Shown here in pieces: positions 22,501-34,297 of a stretch of 64,000 bases of DNA; the first letter of the stretch is position 1; every line of letters starts with the position of its first letter. This DNA comes from Apus apus. Taxonomy: Eukaryota > Chordata > Aves > Apodiformes > Apodidae. The notes under the pieces are model-generated. The model was not told the DNA's origin. It saw nothing but the letters and a program-made list of their open reading frames with translations, and searched no databases. Made by a program: the position numbers and the translations under genes. The stretch lies in assembly GCF_020740795.1 (NCBI RefSeq), contig NC_067312.1, forward strand, positions 10,335,052 through 10,399,051, written 5' to 3'.

Positions 22501-25500
22501 GCACTGCCAGGATGGAGATGGTGCTGAGCCATGGGAGACGTGAGTGACAGTAGGTGAGATGCCAGCTTGGGAACAGTCCTTGAAGGAAGTGCTCAGGGCT
22601 GGTCCCCATACAGGTAATTGCCCTCCCCAGGAGCATGAAGGGTCTCAGAGACTCTTGCCCGGGCCAGCTCATGCTGCTGCAGAACCGGAGGCAGGCAGCT
22701 GCCTGGGACATCTCCCCTGCCCGCACCAGCCTGGCAGCAGGGACAGGACCCTCTGCACAGCCCCCTTTGCTCAGCATGTGGCCCCCTCCTTGCACCTCAA
22801 CCAAGCCCCTCTAATGGCTTCCATGTGTTGGCACCTCCCGACCCCGGTGCTCAGCGCCAGCGGCCCGATGAGATCCAGATGGGGCTGGGTGGAAAGTCAG
22901 GCAGCAGCCTGACAGGGAGCACAGCCAGCGTGGGCTGAGTCCCTGCGCCTGCCCTGCCAGGGAGATGTGTCACTCCCGGCTGGACCCCCAGGCTGCCCTT
23001 GAACCTGGGGTGCAGAGTGGCCTGGAGGGGAGGAACATCCCAAAAGGGTCTTTATAGGGACTGTGTTGGAGGGAAGGCAGGCAGGGCTGTGCCCTTTGAC
23101 ATGTTCACGTGTGCACGGACCCTCTGTCCTTCCTGTGTGCCCCTGCGCTCCACTCCAGGTGTGAGGGGCACATGGGCCACCCATGCTGGTGTTTGGCTTT
23201 GTGGGCTTCCATCCCCTCACTGCCCCTGCTGAGCACACTCACCCTGGGTGGGGCAGATGGGTGTCAGGCCTCCTTCTCCAGTGTGCTACTCAGGGGTGAC
23301 AGGAGCAGAGCTCTCTACAGAGCAAGTAAGGCAGGTCACCAGGCTGGGGAGATGTAAGGACCCACATTCTGGCTGGGCTTCTGGGACCAACAGCCACATT
23401 CCCTCTCCCACATGCATCCCAGAACTTGCCAACTCCACTTGTATCACACTGCCATCACCTTATGGACTCTGGTCCCCAGCATCCAACCCAGCCAGCACCC
23501 CTTCTGATGCATCATGGTCACCCTTGTCTCACTTGGTCACCAGCATGGCACAGGCAACCCTTTCCACTCGGAAACTGCTCTTGCCACCACCAGATCCCAC
23601 TTTCCTGCCACTGTGGGGGGAATCAGAGCTGTTGTTTTCCACAGAATGCTGTTGAACATGGGTGATGTCCATCCCATAGCCGTGGCTCCAGCACTTGCAA
23701 ACTGAGCTGAGTGGTTTCCTGGCACCTGGTGCTGGTTTAGAGGCTGTTGCCTGCTCAAAATAGAGGAGCACAACAGCCAGAAAATGGAAGTGAGTGTGAG
23801 CCAATAGCTCTTGTTCCCCTATCATGCCTGCTTATAAATTCCGGCAGGTCCAGGCTTGCTCCAAATAGAAGGGGATTGCTGCTGGCCGGGGGGAGTAGAG
23901 ACCACTGAAGCCTTGCTCATCCACACAGCAACGTGTCTGCTTTGTGCAGCTCAGGTGGGTAGATGAAAATGACAGGCAGAGGAGACCCATAGCCCTTCTA
24001 TCCCCATGTGCAAAGCCCTCTGACCCCTTCCTTAGTTAGAGCTTGCCTGACTTGGTGGTAGGGACATCCAGTTCTGGGCAGTTCTAGGGACAACCAGTTC
24101 TGGTGACACAGCTTGAGTGCAGGAGATGCATATCTGCTCCTCATCACTCTACCCTGCTGTCTTTGACCATGGAAGGTGACCCTTTTCCTCTCTGATGGAA
24201 GCTTTAGAGATGGCATTTGGCAGCTGAAGAGACTGAGAGTAGGTGAGAGGTCTTACCACCATGAAGTCCTCCCTGCACTGCAGCTGCCTGCTGGGCTGTC
24301 TTGTGTCTCAGCTCCCTGCCTCAGCAGCCTGTAAGTGTGTGACACAGGCATCAAGGACTCCAAGGAAGCAGCAAGGTCAGTGTTTGGGGGACGAAAGATG
24401 CTTGGTACTGGCTACTGCACTCCCAGCTGCCAGGGGGAGGATGCTCTGGCACTGGACATGGGTGAACAGGGCTCTCCAGTGGGCCAGTGAAGATGCAAGG
24501 GGAGGGCTGGAGTGAGCAGCCATCTGGGATAAAGGAGAGGGCTCCAGATGCCAAAGTCAACTTTGCCTTCACGCTGTGGAGAAGAAAAACAGGAAGGGAC
24601 CATGAGAGCAGTCCCAGTGCTGGCACCTCCCTGTCCCACTGCGGGGCCAGGGCACTTCCTCCAGGACTCGGGCTCTTCAGAGGTTTCCTGCTGCAGGCTT
24701 GAGCCCTCCCTGGACGCACCCTGCCCGGAGTAGCCAGAGACACTTCCAAACTCGCCTTGCTGCTGTATCCCACCCTCCCCAGGGCCAATGATGAGCCAAG
24801 ATCGCTTGGGGAGCTGGTGCAAAACAGGCCTGAGGATGCTGAGGCTGTGCCAGATCAAAATAGCCTGTGGGCTGCCTCCATGAGGAACAGGAATGAGTCC
24901 AATTCCCTGGCATGGGACGAGGACCAACCCAAGCCCAGCAGAAAAGCGCAGGAGAATATGTTCCCAGTCCTGCTGGAGGTACAAAACTTCATCAGGCAAA
25001 GCTACACACCAGGGAAGGTCCCCAACACCAAGGTGCAGAAAGGTCTATCTCCATGTCACCACCCAGCACAGGGTGGCCCCATCCAGAGCATCTCTTGGGC
25101 AGGGTCTGGGGTACACCAACTGCCCAGCTGTCTGTAGGGATTGTTTAGGAAAGCAATCGCCAGGGTAAAAGCCTTTGCAGCAGGGCACTGGTTGTGGAGT
25201 GTTGTGCAGTGGTGCCTGGGCTGCTTGACTGCCACCAACCCTGCCAAATATCTGGGCTGACCCTCAAGCACAGCCCCCTCCTCTCCCTGCCTTGCTGCCA
25301 GGATCAGCCCGCATTTTGCAGGGGAGGAGGCGAGTTGCACAGAACCGTGAACCAAAACAGTCTCAGCTTACCTCTAATGGCTGCTCCTGCTCCCTTTTCC
25401 ACCACATCCTGAGCCAAGGAAAGAAGTAAAAGCAGCTCCAGCAGATTGTGGAGGCCACAGGGACATGAAACATGTATGCGTCACAAGGTGAGGGAGAAAG

Positions 25501-27393
25501 GAAATGGTACATATACAGCCAGTGGTTAAGCAGCGAGGGAAGGATGCGTGGATTGAGGGAAGGAGCAATGCAGATGGATCAGTTGGCAGAGGGAGGAAGT
25601 ATAGATGGATGGATAGGCAGCTTGGACACCCAAATACCACCCTAAGTATCAGTGGTGCTCATTACACGGGGGCTAGCGTGAAGATGGCTGGGAGGCCAAG
25701 TGTGTGAGGCTGCTGAAGGGAGGCCCATGGGCAGAGCAAGGATGGTATTTGGGAACGAGTCCCAGGTGTGACCCACACACCCAGCCCCCATGGAAGTGGC
25801 ATCACAGCTGACATGAGGAGACAGAGCCTGGATTGTTACCAGTTCAGGTCCAAGGGTGTCAGAGGGAGAGACTAAGGCACTTCAGGAGGAACTGCACCTC
25901 CTTCAGGAGCTGCTCCTATCTCATGTTGTGCAGGCATGGGGAGCGGAGAAGCAGCAGGGATCCTGCCCCAGGGACACAGTGAATCCAAACACAAGTGCTT
26001 TACAAGCCCAGTGCTGAGCATTCATCCTGCCCATAGCTTTCATCTCACCTGCATGTGGGATACCATTGCCTGGGGTCTTCCTAGAGGGTTCAAGTGCCCA
26101 GCATGCTGGAGATCCCTGAGATCACCTGTACCCCTCTCTTCTTCATCTGCCTCTCTTTCTAGCTGCCACAGGCCTGCATACTCCTTGCCCATCATCCACT
26201 CATTCCTGAGAGAGAGAAAGGGAGACATCACCTGCCAGACCAGATGTGCCAGCACCCGAACAGATGTGGAGAGGGGGAGAGGCCCAGGACATCTTTTCTT
26301 GCTGCTCCATTATAGGCTTCTCCCCACAGGAATGGGTTGTTTCTTTCTTTGCTTGCTGGGGCTGGTTCCTTCCCTGCCTTCAGGGACTTTTGGTCTTTCA
26401 TGGTCAGGACACACCAAGAGTGTGGCCACAGGGATGCTGGGAGGCCAAAGCCAGCTGCACCCCAGCACTGCTGCTCGTGATGCTCTGAGGAAATGGCTGC
26501 TCCCTCCTCAAAGCAGCCACAGCTCTTTGGATGAGCTCACCCTGCCCATAACTTTCCAGTCGGCTTTTTTTTTTTTTTTTTTCCTTTTCCTCCTTGGAAA
26601 CAGTTCTGTTGTCCAAGAAAGACTTCCCAGTGTTTCGTGTGCCTGTCACCAAAGTGGTGGCACGGGGCGACACAAGCAGTCATACCTCTTTTTGCAGCAG
26701 TGCCCACTGCATCTTCCCCATGCACACATCTCCTCCACTGTGCAGCATCACCGTATCTCCTTGATGGTGCCATAGCACTTTCTCAGAGGAGAAGATCTGC
26801 TCTCTTCCCTGTGACAGAAACTTCATCTTCTCCTCCAGCTGCCTACAGAGCTGTGGGGCCTGAAACATTGCAGGCCACACTTTGGAAGCTTCCCCGGGGA
26901 GGGACAGGGAGCCTTTCTGCCTGCTCTCCTCCCACCAGCTGCACCTTGTGGTCCCTTGTGTTCCCTGCCACATCACTTGCTTCATCTGCAAGGGCAAACC
27001 AAGTAAAGAGAGGTTATGGACAGCACAGGCCAGCACTGTGCAGCAGCTCCTCAGCCAGCTGGGAGACTCCAGTGCTCCCTGGGGTTCCAGGATTGCTCAG
27101 AGCAGGCTCTGGGCAGACAGGCAGCTGTGTACAGCAGGGCCTTTCTCTGCATCCTGAAAATGATGGGCCAGAGTTAAATGTGAGACTCTGGGAGTCTCAT
27201 GTGGCTTTGCGGGGTTACAACACACAGGGCTCTCCCAGCACACAAAGAGCTCCATCCAGCTGAGCTCCACATACATGCTGGCCACTGGCATAGTCATCTC
27301 TGTGCTAATGGATCTGGAGGAGGTGAGATGCTAAAATCGCGAGGTCTGTGTCTACACCTGGAATCTCCTAGGGAATAACTGACTAATCCCCAG
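22501..27393. other. Intergenic, no gene confirmed
   Basis: In human the chemokine gene CCL27 lies on the minus strand just downstream of IL11RA. No CC-chemokine exon (adjacent cysteines followed by the usual spacing to a third and fourth) is visible here on either strand. A T-rich run lies at about 26563-26583. Three weak coding-like stretches (24261-24330 plus, 23529-23825 minus, 26680-27300 minus) are discussed as findings, not called as genes. Confidence 0.5.
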
Positions 27394-27700
27394 GAGGATC
27401 TGCTGACCTGCAAGGCAGTGATCACGGGGGGGACGCTGAGGTGGAAAGCAGCAATACCTGGGAAGATGATGACTTGGAATGAACTGATGCCAGAGAGGAT
27501 GCTGACCTGGAAGGATGCTGCTTGCCAGGAGAATGCTGGGGGTGCCAACCTGGAAAGCACTGATGCCCAGGAGAATGTGGACCTGGAAGACAGTAATGCC
27601 TGGCAGGATGCCAGCCTGGAAGGCACCAATCTCCAGGGGCATGCTGACCTGAAAGGCATGACCCCTGGGGGGATGCTGACCTGGAAAGCACCATTTATCC
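27394..27700 (+). repeat. Minisatellite, ~33-bp unit
   Basis: About nine imperfect copies of a unit close to GATGCTGACCTGGAAAGCAC plus TGATGCCCAGGAG. The period is near a multiple of three, so frames stay open on both strands and yield repetitive peptides (for example DLE, NLEST, SLEGT). No start context, splice sites or flanking exons support expression, so it is called a repeat rather than a gene. Confidence 0.85.
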
Positions 27701-29800
27701 AGGTCACAGTGCTTTCTCTTCCTACTCCACCACTTTCAGCTCCCCACTGATGCTGGGCACCAGCTCAGCCAGGGACCGCTCCAAGGGCTTGGGCTGTGCA
27801 TCCACCCTCAGACAGACAGCCATGGCTGGTTGCAAAGAGCCCGGTGAGGTGCCTGCAGGAAACTGAGCCTGCACCACCTCTCCCAGTTTCTCTCCTCCCC
27901 CCAGCTCCCTGCTGGTGCTGAGACCTGCTGCCCAGTTATGGGCCAGGGGGACCATGACGCCCAACTCCGGCCAAAACAACCACAAGCGCCATCCTTCTGC
28001 AGGCGAGAGGGATGCCCAGACCCTATTTTTCCACTAGATGGCAAACCTTGCTTTCAAAACAGCCTCTCGAGGAATTAAAAGCCTTCCCTGGGAGAAGACG
28101 CTCAGAAAACTTCCTCAGGGCAAAGCCGTGGGGAGTTAAGTGCCTGAAGCTGCTCAGGAGTGCGGCTGGGGTCAGCAGGAACCCCCTCTATGCTCCTCAT
28201 CTTTTTTGCTCTGTTGCTTCTTAAATTGTTTTCCTTTCCCACCTCCCTGGTTTCTTCCTGGTCGTGGAAGACCCATCCCTCACCCTGTGCTGGTGGGGCT
28301 GAGCACCCCAGACATGCAGGAGAGGCACCTAGTTAATCCTGGGTAGCACCTGGAACCTCCACAGCCACAAACTGAATCCCAGATGCTTCACTGGGAATTA
28401 ATTACACTGTGGTTTGCAAGCTAAATGTGTGCTCATTCCTTCTCTCAAGCCTCCAGATCCACAGGCAAGCCATTATGCTGGGTATAAATAATGGAGAAAG
28501 CCATGAAGGCTGTGCAGGTGGATGTGCACACTTGCCTAAGATCTTCTGCCAGCTCAGATGTATCTCCAGGCCTGTGTATATTTGTTTGACTTCAGCCCCA
28601 GATTTTCTCATTATGTGTGTATTAACCTTGTGCAAGAAGTTTTCTGAGTGTTTGCCTCTGGCTCAGGCACTGCTACAGTATTGCTGTGTGGTTAAACATG
28701 TTGTGTCACAGATAATAAAGGAGCTAACTGTGGATGGCAAATGTTTAGTATTGACAAATCAAGCCAATTAGACAATATGAAGAGATAAATGTGCTATCTC
28801 ATCTGTGCCTGTCCTGTGTGGAGAAGAGGGTCTGTGGAAGGGTATGACCTCAGCCACTATTGGACCAGCAGCTCCCAGCACCAGCCAAGGGTGAAGACCA
28901 CAACTGCAGATCTTCCTGCAGACCCCCCCAAACCATTGTGTAGGCAGCTTCACCAGGAGAAAGGCAACAGACTTTTAAACAGACTTTTAAAGGGAGGATT
29001 TTATTTCTGAAACACTTCAGGGTGGCTAGAGGGGATGGCAGTCACCTCCAGTGCGGACCTGCAGAAGTAAAGCATCCAGCTCAAAGCACTCCTCGTAGTC
29101 CTCTCTAAGGAACTCTTGGCCATTCAACAGCATGCCACCTGGCTCCAGAGCACAGCAATTCCTGGACAGGAGCACCAGGGAACCCTAACAGTCAGGTTCC
29201 CAGTGGCAGACATCCACAGAGTGTTAACTAGCTAAGAGCTGCAGCTGTATTTCCTCCATGAAGCTCTCAGCAGCCTTGCTCCTGGCAGCATCCTCTGCCC
29301 TTGCTGCCTCCAACGTTTCCTGCCCAGGCACGTTGTGTGATATCATTTACACTTGGTGAGAAGGGTCCTTCAGGCATCCTGGCCACTTCCTTCAGGAAGG
29401 GTTTATTGCCTCTCCCTCCATGAGGGCTGGGAAGTCCCTCTAGGGGTTTTTTGCAGTCAAAGAGAAAAATGTGGAAAATGAAAGGAAGAGGGTGACTGGG
29501 AAACAGAAACCAAGGGAGCTGTCAGGAACCCATCTGCAGTGTGTGGCTCAGGGCAGCTAGCAACTCGCCCACCAGGGTAGGCACTGAACCATGAACAGAG
29601 CAAGTAGAAAGCCCTTCTGGCCCCCTCTGACATAGCTGGGCTCCCTGCCAGCCCTTGTGTTGGCCTGTGCTGACACCTGGGGACACGGGATCAGGGCAGA
29701 AGCAGTGATGGACTGGGTGGTGTGCTCTCTAGTGCACTGCTGTGGCTTCAGGCTCCCCCATCCCTTTGCCTCACAGCCTCTGAAGGCAGCAGAGCTGCAG
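27701..29800. other. Intergenic, no gene supported
   Basis: No recognisable exon or repeat family. A minus-strand frame at 27722-27985 has a protein-like composition but no recognised homology and no usable splice sites at its end. AT content rises from about 28,350 to 28,780. Confidence 0.4.
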
Positions 29801-29877
29801 GTGACAGAGTCACAGCATCACAAAGTCATCATGGTTGGAAAAGACCCTTAAGATCACCTAGTCCAACTGTCCACCCA
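29801..29877 (-). mobile_element. CR1 LINE, short 3' fragment
   Basis: On the minus strand the fragment reads as the CR1 3' end: 'GTTGGACTAGGTGATCTTAA' followed by 'GGGTCTTTTCCAACCATGAT' and degenerate terminal TGTGAT-type repeats. It is only about 75 bp long. An A-rich (AAAC)n tract lies directly at its 5' side on the minus strand. Confidence 0.85.
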
Positions 29878-29950
29878 GGAAAAAAAGACACACCAACACA
29901 AAACAAACAAAACAAAACCACAAAAAATACAAAACAAACATAAAATCAAA
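29878..29950 (+). repeat. A-rich (AAAC)n simple repeat
   Basis: Low-complexity tract of A runs broken by single C residues, abutting the CR1 fragment at 29801-29877. A very similar tract occurs at 33438-33510, where no CR1 flanks it. No function is suggested. Confidence 0.8.
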
Positions 29951-32900
29951 ACACTGGGACACCAAAGGATGAACAAGTCAAGTCCCCTTGCCTCAGGTTG
30001 TCATATCTCTGCCTTGGCATGTGCCTAGTTCCACCTTTACAGTCCAAGTCTTGGGAGTGGTTCTGGCTCTTCCCTGTAAGCTCAAGGTTCTATGTCTTTA
30101 ATCCTGGATGGTTTTCACCAAATGCTTCCTGCCTCTGCATGGCATCTCTAAACAGGGACAGGCTGCCATGGGCAGCAGGCTCCTCCTTACACCCCAGCCT
30201 TGCTTTTCCACCTGTCTCAGATCCCTGCTTTCCTGTTGATGCCAATTAGTCCCAAGCTAAGCAGCAAGCCAGAGGCTCCGGAGCTATGTCTCCTCCTGCC
30301 AGGGTGACACCATCCTCATCCCACATCTGGTGCTGCCAGGTGAGAACATCCTCTAGGCATGAAGCAGCCAGTGCTTCAGAAACTGGTGGAGCTGCACCAA
30401 GCTACTCTGGGTAAGGACCTGCAGCTTTCTCTGTCTCAACTTTCACAGAACCTTGGCCACAAGCACGGTGTGGGACAGTGTTGTGAGAGGCAAAAGCACT
30501 GCTGCAGGGCTGTGAATTCCCTTTGTGCCAGTTCACATCCCCCAGCATGATGAGAGGTATTAGTGTGCAGGGTATCTGAGAAGAAATGTTTTTGCTGTGT
30601 GCAGAGCTGAGGGATGAGCCTCTCCAGACCCAGCTGACCTTGCTCTCCAAGGAGGGTAAAGACAATAACCTGCCATGACACTAAAAGCCCCAGTAGAAAC
30701 ATCACCCAGAAACAAACACCCAAGACTGCCCAGAAGAGCAGAGACCCTCCAATTACATCTGTGCTTGGAAATCAGCTCTGTTAGGGACTGCTGTGTGCCC
30801 CTGGGCCAACAGGCATGTGACAGCCAGCCTCTTCACTATTAAACTTTCTTCACCCTCATTGTCTGCCCGTTGGGAATGTTGCCTGCCCTTGGGGTCAACT
30901 GCCCATGCTAGTTGACCTGGGCCAAAACCTGCCAGGAGCAGTGTTAAGGGTGTTCCAGCACGAGGGGACATTTACTTCACTTCCTGTAACCCACACAGCC
31001 CTGATGCCCTGCAGTGGGCACCCCTATGTCTTCAGGGGCCACTGGAACAGGTGACAAGTTCAGACTCCTGCCTGTATCATGACTAAAGGTAGCTGCCCAT
31101 TGGGAGGATAGACATGGGAGGAAGCAGGGTACAACTGGTGTGCCTCTCCTGCTGGGATGGCAGCCTGCTGTGGCCTGACAAGGAGCAGAAGCCAGCAGAG
31201 ATGGGAGCCTCAGAGTGGAGGAAAGACAAAGGATCTGGCATTGTTGGTGCTCAGATCCTGGGTTATCAGCCTCTGGGTTTCTAGCTGTTTGCCTATTCCT
31301 CTTGCATAAACACTTTGGCTCTGGTCCAGGCCCATAGCCTCTTTATCGACCATCACGATCCTTTAAATGCAGCAGTTCCTCAGCTGTGGCATGAGGGTTC
31401 ATAGTGAAGACCTGACAGGTGATCTGCAGACCTGCTTCCCGGCTATAGCGCTCCCTGCCCTGCAGGGCTGGAAACCCATAGGAGGCTCGGGAGCCGACCG
31501 GGACTCGGGGCGGTCTGCAGCCCAGGGAAGAGCACCGGAGCCTCAAGTGTTATGTTTCATTTCCTCCTGAAGGCAGCCCCTTCACAGAAAACAAACCCAG
31601 AAAGGATCCAGTGCCTTGGCTGGGCTACTGGCTGCAAAGGGAAGTGCAAGTTCCTTTCTCACAGGCTCCAGATCAGCCCACGGTGACCACTACTGTGATT
31701 CCCCTGGTATGATAACCCCCGTGCCCCTCCTCAAGGAGCAGCTGGGGTGCAGAAAATCGAAAGAAGTCAATACCAGGCAATTGCACACAAGGAGGCTGGG
31801 TACCCAGCAGCCGCAGAAATCCCACAGGGTGCAAAGAGGGGGTGCTGCCCTGCTCAGTTTCACTCCCCAGCCTCCTCGTGTCCCTAGGATCCGGACTTTC
31901 AGTGTCATACATCTCTCCTGTGCTCCTCAGCTTTGACAAGGGCAGCTTCACTGAGACGTTGCAACCACCACTGATCCTCTGCTTGCTGCCACCCAATCCA
32001 CTGGCAGGGAAGGACAAATGAGCATCGGCAATGCAAGAAGAGAGAGGGCAACGTTGAGACATGAGGGTTGCAGGTGTTCCTTCAAGGATATGAACCTTCA
32101 TTATATCGCTGTGAATATTTATGCAAATGGCCCCAGGGCTGCATAATCTGCAAACCTGAGGAGATTGTAAAAAGGGGGATAAAGCACTGAGATCTCCCTT
32201 GATCATTTAGATTTACCTTCAATCTCTTTTCTCCTTGAAGACAGTTACCAGGCTGAGTTTGTGTATCTTGTACTAAATAAAAGTATTAAAAACCCTCTAA
32301 TCTACTGCTGCATAATCAGGAGCTTGTTTTGCTGCGGAGGTAAATGGCACTGGTGTGAGACATCAGCTGTGCACAGCTCAAAGCTCAGTGGAAAACATCG
32401 TTGATTAGCTGGGAAGTATTCACTGGCATGCACTCGCTGCAGGCTGGGAGAGCTAGCAGTGGCCCATCCCTGGCTGAAAACCAGGTGGCTTTCAGAGTCC
32501 TCACATGGGTACAATGGGCTGTGCACAACCTACTGACAACCAGCCAGGAACACTGAGAGGGAGAGGTGTATTTTCAGGCTGTCAGCAAGGGTGAACCCAG
32601 GGAATGGCACTGGGGAATGTCTGGTGCACTGATGTGATGTCAGCTCTGAACCAATGCAGGCTCACATGTACCATTTAAAAAGAGTAGCCAGGATGGAGGT
32701 TTTAGCTTCCCACCCCACACTTGCTGTGTGCTATGCAAGCTCTTTTACCATGAGCAGCAGGACAAACATGGAGGTCTCCCATGCTCAGCTCCCTCTGCCT
32801 CTCTGCAGCCATTGCTGGTGCTGATGGAGGTTGGGAACTGCTTTCTCCTTTCTCTGTCTTAGTCTGAGAAGGGAGCTGCAGGGAGTAGGGCTTGTGGACC

Positions 32901-33437
32901 CATCCCAGCACATCAGAGTGTCCTTGAGATAGTGTCTCCAACAAAGACAGCTGTTGCATGACCAAAGAAGGGCTCCGCTGGCCTGCAAGAGAGTTGTTGT
33001 CTTCTCCTGGGACTTAAGAACAGCAGAGAGGGAAACAAAGTGCTGAAACATCTGCCATGGCCACTGCCAGCACTCAGCACCACAGCCTGGGCTTCCTGCA
33101 TGCTGCAAGGGGCATCAACATTTGAACCATAGGGACATGCCAGCCATGTACACCTGTCCAAGTCATGCAGAAATCAAATAAAGTCTCTAACACAGCAGGT
33201 GGCAATCTGCTCTGCTGGAGCTGATCCTCCATCATGGGATGAGCTGGTGACAGGAAGTGTCTTTCCACAAGGTGACCTCTTGCCTCTCCAGAAATGATGT
33301 TTGGGATGCAGCCACTGTTGCTGCAAAAGGTGGAGGGCAGGCATCTCTCAGAGCAGCCCCTTACTATGTGCCCACCTCTGATGCTTGTCATGTTGATCCC
33401 AAGCATCCTTGTCCCCAGAAGTGACTCTCTTTTTAAA

Positions 33438-33510
33438 TCTAAAAATAAAACAACAAAAAAAAATCAAGCAAACAAACAAAACAAAACAAAACACCAAACC
33501 ACAAAATACC
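33438..33510 (+). repeat. A-rich (AAAC)n simple repeat
   Basis: Tract of AAAC and AAAAC units with occasional T. It is low-complexity sequence with no coding content. Confidence 0.8.
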
Positions 33511-34093
33511 TAAAATGTGTCGGAGTGACCCATCAGCAGTTTTCACTCCATAGTCAGCACCAGAAGTGGTCCAGGCTGCTCACAAATGCTCTACCAGACC
33601 TGACCTCACCAGTCTCCCTCAGCAGCCAAGACCCTGCTGTAAGGAGCAGAGAATGGCACAAGGAGCACAGAAAAAGACAGCCCAACCTCATGCATCATGT
33701 CCTGAGCCATGGGCTATCCTAGATACCCTCAGGCAAAGTCCTCTCCAGCTTGTTTTTCTCTGCTACCAGTTCCTGTGGGTCTCCGGGATGTGCTGGCAGA
33801 CACCCACAGCCAGGAACAGCTCTGTGTCACGGCTAGCCTTGGACTTGGCCTGCCCAAACAAAGACAAGAAGAGGCTCAGCAGTGCCTTCCTTCTCCTTCC
33901 TGGTGGGTGGCTGCCTTTTTCTGCCCACTGGGGTTTTTCAGGGAGGGAAGGGCATTTGGTTAAGCACTGCTAGGGCAGGGAGCCAGGAGAGTTCTTGTTC
34001 CTGCAGGACAGGAGGTCAAAGGACCTGCATCTGCAGCCGCTTCCTCAGGATGTAAGAAATGCTGGGTAGCTGAAGACCTTCTGGGAACACGTT

Positions 34094-34297
34094 CATAGAA
34101 TCACAGAATCATTTAGGCTGGAAAAGACCTTTAAGATCATCAAGTCCGACCATCAGCCCAACACTGTCAAGGTCACCACTAAACCATGTCTCTCAGCACC
34201 ACATCTACATGTCTTTGAAATACCACCAAGGGATGGTGACTCCACCATTCCCCACTGCAGCCTGTTCCAGTGCCTGACAACCTTTTTGGTGAAGGGT
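34094..34297 (-). mobile_element. CR1 LINE, 5'-truncated copy
   Basis: Minus-strand CR1 3' region of about 200 bp. The terminus ATGATTCTGTGATTCTATG corresponds to 34094-34112. The region coding the C-terminal end of the reverse transcriptase ('AGGCACTGGAACAGGCTGC' on the minus strand, about 34258-34276) is retained. Frame is broken and the copy is an old fossil. Confidence 0.9.

Noticed and set aside
24757..25137. Long plus-strand frame with acidic, protein-like composition (DEPRSLGELVQNRPEDAEAV...)
   Set aside because: It has no ATG at its start, overlaps an equally long minus-strand frame, shows no homology I can name, and the phase does not fit the candidate exon at 24261.
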